64,000 nucleotides of DNA, taken from the NCBI RefSeq assembly GCF_900323885.1, contig NZ_OOHJ01000018.1, positions 2,157,001 to 2,221,000 of the forward strand, read 5' to 3'. The stretch is from [Actinomadura] parvosata subsp. kistnae. Lineage in GTDB: Bacteria; Actinomycetota; Actinomycetes; Streptosporangiales; Streptosporangiaceae. Each line of letters opens with the position of its first letter. Position 1 is the first letter of the stretch. Below the pieces are notes generated by a model. The model was not told the origin of the DNA. It ran no database searches and was given only the letters and a program-made list of their open reading frames with translations. Positions 18,456-26,125 of the stretch are shown here, one piece after another. The translations under genes and the position numbers were made by a program.

Positions 18456-18513
18456 GCCCGCCGACGCGGCGCCCTGAGTCGGCGGGCCGAGTCGGCGGGC
18501 TGAGTCGGCGGGC
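18456..18513 (+). terminator. Hairpin with one left arm and three tandem right arms
   Basis: GCCCGCCGAC (18456-18465) can pair with GTCGGCGGGC at 18478-18487, 18491-18500 or 18504-18513, which repeat with a 13-base period. It begins just after the SARP stop, so it is a probable terminator whose right arm has been tandemly amplified. Confidence 0.6.
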
Positions 18514-18583
18514 TGACAGGGCCGTGCCGGGTTGTCAGTGGGTCGTCGTCCCGCTGTCAGCGGTGCTCGCGAAGCTCCCTGAC

Positions 18584-19720
18584 ATGCGAAACGTTCTCAT
18601 TTCCGGCGCCGGCATCGGCGGCCCCGCCCTCGCCTACTGGCTCACCCGTCACGGCTTCCAGGTCACCGTCGTCGAGAAGGCGCCCGCCCTGCGCCCCGGC
18701 GGGCAGGCGGTGGACTTCAAGGGCGAGACCCACCTGACCGTGCTGCGCCGCACGGGCATCCTGGACGACGTGCGCCGCCTCCAGACCGGCGGCACCGACC
18801 AGGAGATCGTGGACGCGAACGGCCGCAGGCTGGCGCTCCTGCCCGGCGCGTTCACCGCCGGCGACCTGGAGATCAGGCGCGGCGACCTGGCCAGGATCCT
18901 GTACGAGCGCTCGGCCCCCCACTGCGAGTACGTCTTCGGCGACTCGATCACCTCGCTCACCGAGACCCCCGGCGGCGTCCAGGTCACCTTCGAGCGCACC
19001 GCGCCCCGCACGTACGACCTGGTCGTGGGCGCCGACGGCATCCACTCGAACGTGCGCCGCCTCGTCTTCGGCCCCGAGTCCGACTATGTCCGGCATCTCG
19101 GCTACTACTACGCGCTGGCCGACGTCGAGGGGGACTTCGGCCCGATGCCGCAGATGTACAACGAGCCGGGCAGGATGGTGGCGACGGGCGGGCCGAAGGC
19201 GCCGGCGTTCTTCGTCTTCGCCTCCGGGCCGCTGACCTACGACCGCTACGACGGCGAGCAGCAGAAGGCGGTGCTGGCGCGGGCGTACCAGGGCATGGGC
19301 TGGCAGACGGCGCGCATCATCGAGGCGGTGCGCCGCTCCGGCAGCGTGTACCTCGACTCGATCAGCCAGGTGCGGATCGACCGCTACACCCAGGGCCGGG
19401 TGGCGCTGCTCGGCGACGCGGGGTACGGCAACACGCTGGGCGGGTTCGGGTCGGGCCTGGCGCTGGTGGGCGCGTACGTGCTGGCGGGCGAGCTGGCGGC
19501 GGCGGGCGGCGAGCACCGGGCGGCCTTCGCCGCGTACGAGCGGCTGTTCAAGCAGTACGCCAGGATCGCCAGGAACGGCAACGCCGGCCCCTTCCTCGCG
19601 CCCCCGACGGCGGCCCGCATCCGGATGCGCAACTGGATGTTCAGGTCGAGCCTGCTCATGGGCCTGATGACGAAGATGGGCGACAAGTACGCCTCGGACA
19701 TCGCGCTCAAGTCGTACTGA
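18584..19720 (+). CDS. FAD-dependent monooxygenase (PHBH/TetX-like)
   Basis: A 378-residue flavoprotein hydroxylase. The Rossmann FAD motif is at the start (VLISGAGIGGPALAYWL) with the following acidic residue in VVEKAP. The DG motif appears in VVGADGIHSNVRR near residue 150 and the GD motif in ALLGDAGYGNTLGGFG near residue 280. The size and the VDFKG segment resemble TetX-like and related single-component hydroxylases that use NAD(P)H and oxygen. ATG 18584 is chosen because the dinucleotide-binding strand begins right there. It stands alone between terminators, so the substrate is open: drug inactivation or tailoring are both possible. Confidence 0.85.
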   Translation: MRNVLISGAGIGGPALAYWLTRHGFQVTVVEKAPALRPGGQAVDFKGETHLTVLRRTGILDDVRRLQTGGTDQEIVDANGRRLALLPGAFTAGDLEIRRGDLARILYERSAPHCEYVFGDSITSLTETPGGVQVTFERTAPRTYDLVVGADGIHSNVRRLVFGPESDYVRHLGYYYALADVEGDFGPMPQMYNEPGRMVATGGPKAPAFFVFASGPLTYDRYDGEQQKAVLARAYQGMGWQTARIIEAVRRSGSVYLDSISQVRIDRYTQGRVALLGDAGYGNTLGGFGSGLALVGAYVLAGELAAAGGEHRAAFAAYERLFKQYARIARNGNAGPFLAPPTAARIRMRNWMFRSSLLMGLMTKMGDKYASDIALKSY

Positions 19721-19928
19721 CCGGCCGGCCCTCTATACCGGAGGGCGCCGTCTCCGTCAAGGGCATTCGACCCTGATACCTGTCCGGTAGGTGAGCCGCC
19801 GACTCCTCCCCATGGCGTACGGAATTACCGCCGCATGACCGATGCGCTCCGGGGCCCGGCCTGTGCATCCTGGTGGGGACGGGTCCGGCGCGGGGCTCGT
19901 TCCGGACCTGGAGAGGAGTCACGAGGGC

Positions 19929-20114
19929 ATGGACAACGCGGCAGGCCGCCCTACCGTGATCTTGGACAACGGCGTCGTGGGCCGGGTCATGCTGGCCCAT
20001 CCGTCCCGGCGCGACCTGGTGCTCGTGCTCGGCATGGACGGCACCCTGCTGAGTTGTGAGCTCGACGACATCGCCTGCGTGGTCGGCGGCACGCCCCTCT
20101 GCCGCGACGGCTGA
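19929..20114 (+). CDS. Small hypothetical protein (61 residues)
   Basis: A short ORF from ATG 19929 with a good ribosome site (GAGAGGAG at 19911-19918). The product has an alternating hydrophobic pattern (VILDNGVVGRVML, LVLVLGMDGTLLSCELDDI) like a small beta-rich fold, two cysteines and no signal peptide. I do not recognise the family. The preceding gene is on the same strand but 209 bases away, so it probably has its own promoter. Its 3' end, including the stop codon, is duplicated directly downstream. Confidence 0.55.
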   Translation: MDNAAGRPTVILDNGVVGRVMLAHPSRRDLVLVLGMDGTLLSCELDDIACVVGGTPLCRDG

Positions 20115-20172
20115 TCTTGAGGTGCCCGTGAAAGCCGCCGCGACGGCTGACCCCGGGGTGCCTGCGGAAGGC
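20101..20172. repeat. 36-bp tandem duplication spanning a stop codon
   Basis: Copy 1 (20101-20136) contains the last codons and TGA of the 61-residue ORF; copy 2 (20137-20172) follows directly. The first 14 bases (GCCGCGACGGCTGA) are identical and 28 of 36 match overall, so the duplication is older than the 38-bp array at 7351. Confidence 0.75.
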
Positions 20173-20200
20173 GCCGCCGCCGGCCGGCCCCCTTCCGGCA

Positions 20201-21316
20201 TCAGCGGGCGGCGGTGACGAGGTCGCCGATCAGCTCGGCCGTCGTGAAGTCGTGGGCGAGCCGGTTCTTGGTCAGGGCGAACGCGGTGCCGGTCGCCGTG
20301 TCGGCCCAGGCCGTGCTGCCGCCTGCGCCGCCGACCCCGAACACGGTCGGCGACTCCTCGGGCGTCTTGCCGTGCGCGCCGATGCCGAAGCCGAGCCCCC
20401 ACGCCGACGGCATGCCGAAGATCTCGTCGACGCCGCTCGACACGATGGCGGTGGCCTCGCGCAGCCGTTCGGGGGTGATGAGGCGCACGCCGTCCACCTC
20501 GCCGAGCAGCGCGGCGTACATGCGCGCGATGGCCCTGGCCGAGGTCTTGCCGCCGGCGGGGATGTCGGCCGACAGGTAGTCGGGCCGGTTGCCCAGCTCG
20601 GCGTTCGGCATGAGCGACATCGGCGCGGCCTTGAACATGGGCAGGTCGGCCGGCATCTCGCCCCACGCGGACGGGTCCATGGGGGCGTCCTCCAGGCGGG
20701 CCAGCCGCGCGTGCTCGCGCTCCGGCATGCCGAAGTACAGCTCGTCGGCCACCCCGAGCGGCCCCGCGACGTCCTCCTTGAGCACCTGTGAGATGGGCTT
20801 GCCGGTCACCCGCCGGACGATCTCGCCGACGATGAAGCCGAAGGTGTAGGCGTGGTAGCCCATCTTGGTGCCGGGCTCCCACCACAGCTCCGCGTCCTCC
20901 AGGGCGGCGACCATCTTGCCCCAGTCGCAGACGTCCTCGGGCGTGGTGTCGAGGGGCACGCCGGGCACGCCGGCCGTGTGCGAGAGCACGTGCCGGACGG
21001 TGACGCGCTCCTTGCCGTGCCGGGCGAACTCGGGCCACAGCTCGGCCACCGGCGTGTCGTAGCCGAACAGGCCGCGCTCGGCGAGCACGTGGGCGACGGC
21101 GGCGGTGGCGCCCTTGCCGATGGAGAAGTTGTAGAAGGGCGTGTCGGGTGTCACCGGCCGCCCGGTTCCAGGGTCGGCGACGCCCGCCACGACGTCCACG
21201 ATCTGGACGCCGTCCTGGTAGACGGCCACCTGGAGCCCGCGCTCCGCGCCCGACTCGACGAGCTTGTCGGCGGCTGCCTGCACCTGCTGCTGAAGGTCAC
21301 TCATGTCCGTTTCCAT
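20201..21316 (-). CDS. Serine hydrolase of the class C beta-lactamase/EstB esterase family
   Basis: A 371-residue enzyme without signal peptide. The nucleophile motif SxxK is SIGK near residue 88 (FYNFSIGKGATAAV), followed by HVLSHTAGVPG near 130, the usual signature of this family. The Tyr of the second motif is in KMGYHAYTFG near residue 170. Cytoplasmic location and family suggest an esterase or transesterase rather than antibiotic resistance. It is divergent from a TetR gene with a shared inverted-repeat promoter region, so it is the likely target of that regulator. An alternative ATG four codons in (MSDLQQQ) is equally possible. Confidence 0.85.
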   Translation of the reverse strand: METDMSDLQQQVQAAADKLVESGAERGLQVAVYQDGVQIVDVVAGVADPGTGRPVTPDTPFYNFSIGKGATAAVAHVLAERGLFGYDTPVAELWPEFARHGKERVTVRHVLSHTAGVPGVPLDTTPEDVCDWGKMVAALEDAELWWEPGTKMGYHAYTFGFIVGEIVRRVTGKPISQVLKEDVAGPLGVADELYFGMPEREHARLARLEDAPMDPSAWGEMPADLPMFKAAPMSLMPNAELGNRPDYLSADIPAGGKTSARAIARMYAALLGEVDGVRLITPERLREATAIVSSGVDEIFGMPSAWGLGFGIGAHGKTPEESPTVFGVGGAGGSTAWADTATGTAFALTKNRLAHDFTTAELIGDLVTAAR

Positions 21317-21332
21317 CCTGTTCGTCGCTGGA

Positions 21333-21380
21333 ACTAGACGGTACAGTACTCACATCGGTACGGAACTGTCTAGTACTGTT
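21333..21380. promoter_or_regulatory. Divergent operator region between serine hydrolase and TetR
   Basis: ACTAGACGGTAC (21333-21344) is mirrored by GAACTGTCTAGT (21363-21374), 10 of 12 positions matching. TACAGTACT (21342-21350) is mirrored by AGTACTGTT (21372-21380), 8 of 9 matching. These nested inverted repeats fill the 90-base intergenic region and are the probable binding sites of the TetR at 21407. Confidence 0.6.
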
Positions 21381-21406
21381 CTGGGTACGCGAACGAGGAG
21401 GCGGTC

Positions 21407-22045
21407 ATGGCAGCGGAAGAGGACGGCCGGACGGCACGCAAGCGCAGGCAGATCCTGGAGGCGGCGCTCCCGGTGTTCCTGCGCAACGGCTACGTGGGCA
21501 CGAGCATGGACGAGGTGGCCGCACTGGCCTCCGTGTCGAAGCAGACCGTCTACAAGCACTTCACCGACAAGGAACAGCTCTTCACCAGCATCATCATGGA
21601 CACCACCGGCCAGGTGGAGGGCCTGGCCAAGATGATCACGGCGGCCCTGGAGGACACCGACGACCTGGAGAAGGACCTGCGCGAGCTGGCCCGCCAGTTC
21701 CTCGCCCGCATCATGAGCCCCGACGTGCTCAAGCTGCGCCGCCTGGTCATCGCCGAGGCCGACCGCTTCCCCGACCTCGGCCGCACCTGGTACGCCCAGG
21801 GCTTCGAGCGCTCGCTGGAGACCATGGCCACCGCGTTCGGGCGGCTGGCCGAGCGCGGCCTGCTGCGCACGGACGACCCGGCCCTGGCCGCCGAGCACTT
21901 CGTCGGCCTGCTGCTGTGGATCCCGGTGAACAAGGCGATGTTCTCGGGCGGCGGCGGCCACTACACCGAGGCCGACCTCGACCGGCTGGCGGACGCCGGG
22001 GTGGCCGCGTTCCTGCGGGCCTACGCTAGCCCAGGTAGCGCCTGA
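21407..22045 (+). CDS. TetR/AcrR family regulator
   Basis: A 212-residue regulator. HTH at residues about 14-60 (ILEAALPVFLRNGYVGTSM, SVSKQTVYKHFTDKEQLF), followed by an all-helical sensor domain of the AefR-like type. Start ATG 21407 follows GAGGAG. It is divergent from the serine hydrolase and likely controls it through the inverted repeats in the shared promoter. Its 3' end overlaps the convergent amidase gene by 20 bases, so read-through would produce antisense RNA to the amidase. Confidence 0.92.
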   Translation: MAAEEDGRTARKRRQILEAALPVFLRNGYVGTSMDEVAALASVSKQTVYKHFTDKEQLFTSIIMDTTGQVEGLAKMITAALEDTDDLEKDLRELARQFLARIMSPDVLKLRRLVIAEADRFPDLGRTWYAQGFERSLETMATAFGRLAERGLLRTDDPALAAEHFVGLLLWIPVNKAMFSGGGGHYTEADLDRLADAGVAAFLRAYASPGSA

Positions 22046-22871
22046 TCCCGTCGGCGAGCGCGGCGGCCATGCGCTTGCGGAAGGCGGCGTCGGACATCTT
22101 GGCGGCATCGCCCTTGTTGCGCATGTTGCCGCACTCGATGAACACCGCCGGCCGCGTCGACAGGTTGAGCCCGCCCAGGTCCGTGCGGGTCGCCAGGCCG
22201 TTCTTCGCGGTGTAGGTGGCGTACGGCATGCCGGTGCCGGCGCGGTAGGCGTCGCGGATGTCGCGGCCGAGCTTCGCCGACGGCTTGACCACGTCGTCGT
22301 TGTGCCCGCGCAGCAGGCCCGGCATGATCACGTGGAACCCGTGCCCGCTCGGCGCCGCGCCGTCGCCGTGGATGGACAGCACGGCGTCCGCCCTGGCCTC
22401 GTTGCCGATCGCGGCCCGCTCGGTGACGCACGGGCCCACGCCCTTGTCATTGGGGCGGGTGAGCACGACCTTGGCGCCCATGCGCTCCAGGATCGGCTTC
22501 AGGTCGCCGGCGACGTCCCAGGTGAAGGCGTGCTCGGGGTAGCCGTCGGCGGTCTCGGTGCCGGTGGTGTTGCACGCCTTGCGGCCGGTGATGATGTCGA
22601 CCTGGCGGTTGATCTCCTTCGGGTGCGCGGCGTTGCCGCCGTTGTGCCCCGGGTCGATGACGACGGTCTTGCCGGCCAGCGGCGCCGCCGTGCCGGAGGG
22701 GCTGCCGGACGGCGGGGAGGCGGGCAGCGCCGCCTCCCGGGCGGCGGGCACGGCACCGCCACCGCCACCGCATCCGGCTGCGGACAGCGCGGTGAGCAGG
22801 GCCAGCGCCGCCGGCCCGGCTCGGTGGGCGAGCGGGGCCGGTGACGCGGATCCGGCTCGGTGAGCACGCAT
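22026..22871 (-). CDS. N-acetylmuramoyl-L-alanine amidase lipoprotein (Amidase_3)
   Basis: A 281-residue zinc amidase that cuts the bond between muramic acid and L-Ala. The N-terminal export signal ends in SAAGCGGGG, a probable lipobox with Cys near residue 34, then a Pro/Ser linker. The catalytic domain (about 65-281) shows the zinc ligands: His in VIDPGHNGG, Glu in PKEINRQ and His in LSIHGDG, plus the catalytic Glu in VFIECGNM. It acts at the outer face of the membrane in wall turnover. ATG 22871 precedes the signal; further upstream the frame is non-coding. Its end overlaps the convergent TetR gene. Confidence 0.9.
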   Translation of the reverse strand: MRAHRAGSASPAPLAHRAGPAALALLTALSAAGCGGGGGAVPAAREAALPASPPSGSPSGTAAPLAGKTVVIDPGHNGGNAAHPKEINRQVDIITGRKACNTTGTETADGYPEHAFTWDVAGDLKPILERMGAKVVLTRPNDKGVGPCVTERAAIGNEARADAVLSIHGDGAAPSGHGFHVIMPGLLRGHNDDVVKPSAKLGRDIRDAYRAGTGMPYATYTAKNGLATRTDLGGLNLSTRPAVFIECGNMRNKGDAAKMSDAAFRKRMAAALADGIRRYLG

Positions 22872-22982
22872 GGCACCGACCGTACCGGGCCCCGCCCCGG
22901 AAACCCAAGACCGGCGCTGACCTGCGATTTCGTGTCGCGAACCGGGTTTCCGCCGGACGCGCGGCGGTGAGGATCCGAGGGT

Positions 22983-24347
22983 GTGATCCGAGGTTACGCA
23001 GAGCAGCCGAGCCCGTTCGCGGGCGGCGAGGTGACGTTGCGGGTGTCGACGGACGCGCCCCGGTTCAGGGTGGAGCTGCACCGGTGCGGCGACGGGCTGA
23101 CCTTGTGCGAGAAGTCGCCGTGGCTGCCGGGCGCCGACGCGCCCCCGCACCTGCCCGCCCACGACTGGGGCCGGCCGGGCACGGGGCTGCGCGGCGAGCC
23201 GCTGCCCGCCTGGCCCGCCTACCCGATGCCGGCCCCCGCCGAGCCCGGCGTGTACGTCGCGGTGCTGGTGGAGGGCGACGAGAGCGGCCGCGACCGGACC
23301 GACCCCGACCGGACGACGGCCGACGGGCGCGCGGCCAAGGCCCTGTTCGTGGTCCGTCCCCCGCGACCGGCGGCCCGCATCCTCTACAAGCTGCCGCTGC
23401 TGACCTACCACGCCTACAACCTCATCGACGGGCACGCCTACGACCCCGCGCAGGCGTCCGGGCACTGGTGCCTGTACAACATGCCGCGCCCCGAGGAGGT
23501 GCCCGGCGGGCTCTCCCCCGGGGTGGGGCTGCACCGGCCGGGCGGCGGCACGGGCGCGACGCCGTACGACATCACGAACTTCGACCCGTACGACCCGACA
23601 CCGCGCCAGACGTACGTGCATTGGGACGGCCCGTTCGTGGCCTGGCTGGAGCGGCACGGGTACGCGGTGGACCTGTGCACGGACGTGGACCTGCACCGGG
23701 AGGGGGCGGAGCTGCTGGAGCCGTACCGGCTGCTGGTGAGCGCGGGGCACGACGAGTACTGGAGCGACGCCATGCGCGCGGCCGTGGCGCGGCACGTGGC
23801 GGGCGGCGGGAACGCGGCCTTCTTCGGCGGCAACACCTGCTGGTGGCGGGTCGTCTTCCACGACGCCGTCACCTTCTCCCGGGTCGGCTTCTGGCACGAG
23901 GCGGGCGCGCCGGAGAACGAGCTGATCGGCGTGAGCTTCCGCAACGGCGGCGAGCGCGACCGCGACGAGCACCCGCTGCCGGTGGGCTTCCGGGTGCAGC
24001 ACGCCGGCCACTGGGTGTACGAGGGCACGGGGCTGCGTGAGGGGGAGGTGTTCGGGCTGGCGGAGAACCTGGTGGGGTACGAGTGCGACGGCGCCGCGTT
24101 CGACCGCGACGCCGGGCCGCCCCACGTGCCTGCGGGGGCCGACGGCACGCCGCCCGGGTTCACGATCCTGGGCGTGGGCGATGCGCGGGCGAGCGGCTGG
24201 GGGCTCGGCAACGGGGCCGCCACCATGGGCCTCTACACCGATGGCGGCACCGTCTTCAACGCCGCCACCACCGACTGGGTGCGCGGCCTGGCGACCTCGC
24301 CAGCGGTCGAGCGCATCACGGCGAACGTGCTCGACCGCCTGGGTTGA
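22983..24347 (+). CDS. N,N-dimethylformamidase beta-subunit-like protein
   Basis: About 454 residues starting at GTG 22983 (VIRGYAEQPSPFAGG). An N-terminal beta-sandwich (residues 1-125) is followed by an alpha/beta domain with LLTYHAYNLIDGHAY, LVSAGHDEYWS and AAFFGGNTCWW. These stretches are typical of the large-subunit domain of dimethylformamidase and of its many uncharacterised actinobacterial relatives. In true DMFase the beta subunit binds iron through Tyr and Glu residues; whether they are kept here was not checked by alignment. No alpha-subunit gene is adjacent, so it may have another amide substrate. It converges on the carbamoyltransferase gene with an 10-base gap. Confidence 0.7.
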   Translation: MIRGYAEQPSPFAGGEVTLRVSTDAPRFRVELHRCGDGLTLCEKSPWLPGADAPPHLPAHDWGRPGTGLRGEPLPAWPAYPMPAPAEPGVYVAVLVEGDESGRDRTDPDRTTADGRAAKALFVVRPPRPAARILYKLPLLTYHAYNLIDGHAYDPAQASGHWCLYNMPRPEEVPGGLSPGVGLHRPGGGTGATPYDITNFDPYDPTPRQTYVHWDGPFVAWLERHGYAVDLCTDVDLHREGAELLEPYRLLVSAGHDEYWSDAMRAAVARHVAGGGNAAFFGGNTCWWRVVFHDAVTFSRVGFWHEAGAPENELIGVSFRNGGERDRDEHPLPVGFRVQHAGHWVYEGTGLREGEVFGLAENLVGYECDGAAFDRDAGPPHVPAGADGTPPGFTILGVGDARASGWGLGNGAATMGLYTDGGTVFNAATTDWVRGLATSPAVERITANVLDRLG

Positions 24348-24357
24348 AGATCGCGGG

Positions 24358-26043
24358 TCAGGCGGGCTCGCCCGGCAGCGGCGGCTCCTCGCGCTTGCGG
24401 ATCAGGTACGGCGGCATCGCCAGCGCGTGCATGCCGGTCGCGGCCAGCGTCTGGATCGAGTGCTCCGGCGTCTCCGTGAGCGGCTCCCCCGGCCCGTTCA
24501 GCGAGGTGTTGATCAGCACCGGCGTGCCGGTGCGCTCGTGCCACCGGCTGAGCAGGGCGTGCAGGAACGGGGTGGTGGCGCGGGTGACCGTCTGGAGCCT
24601 GGCGGTGCCGTCCACGTGCGTGATCCCCGGCAGCCGGTCGCGGTGCTCGGGGCGGACGGCGGCGGCGTACTGCATGAACGGGGCGGGCCGGTCCACCTCG
24701 AAGATCTGCTCGGCGTGCTCGGCCAGTACCAGCGGCGCCAGCGGCCGGAACCACTCGCGGCCCTTCACCTGGAAGTTGATGTAGTCCTGCATGTCGGGGC
24801 TGCGCGGGTCGCCGAGGATGCTGCGGTTGCCGAGCGCGCGCGGCCCCGACTCGCTGCGGCCCTGGTGCAGCCCGATCACCCGGCCGCTGTCCAGCAGCGT
24901 GGCCAGCTCGCCCACGAGGTCGGCCGGCTGCTCGGCGTACAGGCCGGCGGGCAGGGCGCGGACGGCGGCCTCGATGTCGGCCTCGTCGGGGTCGGGGCCG
25001 AGGAAGTCGTCGGTCCAGCGGAAGCCGCTGTCGACGCCGAGGCAGGCGATGAGCCCGTACAGGGCGCAGCCGACGGCCGTGCCGCCGTCGTGCGGGCTGG
25101 GCGGGATGAACACCTCGCGGAACGGCGACTCGCGGATGAGCCGGCCGTTGGCGGAGCAGTTGAGCGCGGTGCCGCCGGCGAAGGCGAGCGCGTCGAGGCC
25201 GGTCTCGGCGTGCAGCCAGGCGACCACCCGGTTGAGCGCCTCCTCGAAGGCGCGCTGGCCGGCGGCGGCGAGGTTCGCGGCGCGGCGGAACTCCTCGCCG
25301 CCCGGCTCGTAGACGAACGCGTCGCGATGCCGGAACGTCTCCAGCCAGGCGTCCGGGATGTGCACCTCGTGGCCGTGCACGTCGAGGCCGGGCAGGCCGA
25401 GCGCGCCGGGGTCGCCGAACGGGGCCAGCCCCATCACCTTGCCCTCATTGCCCTCGCCCTCCGGCCACAACATCTTGGTCAGCAGCGCGTAGAAGCAGCC
25501 GAGCCCGGCGGGCCTGGCCCAGTCGCCGTCCCAGAGCTGCTTGGCCAGGCATTCCAGGCGCCCGCGCCGGCACCGGTAGAAGGAGGCCACCTCCAGCAGG
25601 TCGCCGTCGGTGCCGGGCGGCAGCGGGACGTCCTCGGTGAAGTCGCGGACGTGGCTGCCCTGCGCGTCGATCACCAGCCCGGCCGCCTCCTCGAACGGCG
25701 AGGGGTAGAAGGCGCTGTAGAGGTGGCTGAGGTGGTGGGAGACGAGCACGATGGGCGCGCCGTCCTTGAGCCCGAGCGTCTCGCGCACCTCTTCCTGGTA
25801 CGCGGGCGCGTGCTCGATCTCGGTGTCCGACGAGTAGCCCTCCACGACCAGGTCCACCGGCTCCTTCAGCAGCGGCATGGCGGGCAGGTAACGGTCGGGC
25901 AGGTCGCCGAGCCGGCCCCAGTGGTGCTTGCGGCGGCTGATGCGTTCCTTTTGCAGGCTGTACATGCCGGACTCGCCCACCGCGACGGCTATGGAGCCAT
26001 CCTGGGTGCGATTTATCCCGACAACGATGGGAAAGTCGGCCAT
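24358..26043 (-). CDS. Carbamoyltransferase (NodU/CmcH/TobZ family)
   Basis: A 561-residue enzyme that transfers a carbamoyl group from carbamoyl phosphate via carbamoyl-AMP. The N-terminal Kae1-like domain has VVGINRTQDGSIAV and the metal-binding VSHHLSHLYSAF near residue 112. The C-terminal YrdC-like part carries the family signature ESGPRALGNRSILGDPR near residue 430. ATG 26043 has a perfect AGGAGG eight bases upstream. Members decorate antibiotics or Nod factors, but no biosynthetic genes lie beside it here. The first motif reads TQD where many relatives have HD, which is worth checking. Confidence 0.9.
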   Translation of the reverse strand: MADFPIVVGINRTQDGSIAVAVGESGMYSLQKERISRRKHHWGRLGDLPDRYLPAMPLLKEPVDLVVEGYSSDTEIEHAPAYQEEVRETLGLKDGAPIVLVSHHLSHLYSAFYPSPFEEAAGLVIDAQGSHVRDFTEDVPLPPGTDGDLLEVASFYRCRRGRLECLAKQLWDGDWARPAGLGCFYALLTKMLWPEGEGNEGKVMGLAPFGDPGALGLPGLDVHGHEVHIPDAWLETFRHRDAFVYEPGGEEFRRAANLAAAGQRAFEEALNRVVAWLHAETGLDALAFAGGTALNCSANGRLIRESPFREVFIPPSPHDGGTAVGCALYGLIACLGVDSGFRWTDDFLGPDPDEADIEAAVRALPAGLYAEQPADLVGELATLLDSGRVIGLHQGRSESGPRALGNRSILGDPRSPDMQDYINFQVKGREWFRPLAPLVLAEHAEQIFEVDRPAPFMQYAAAVRPEHRDRLPGITHVDGTARLQTVTRATTPFLHALLSRWHERTGTPVLINTSLNGPGEPLTETPEHSIQTLAATGMHALAMPPYLIRKREEPPLPGEPA

Positions 26044-26125
26044 CTGCGGTGCCTCCTGATCGTGATCACGGGCACCGATACCCCAGGGCGGGACAAGTGG
26101 ATCTCCCAACCGCGTAAGGGACACG

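Noticed and set aside
20201..21316. Class C beta-lactamase conferring resistance
   Set aside because: There is no signal peptide and the motifs fit the broader esterase branch of the family.
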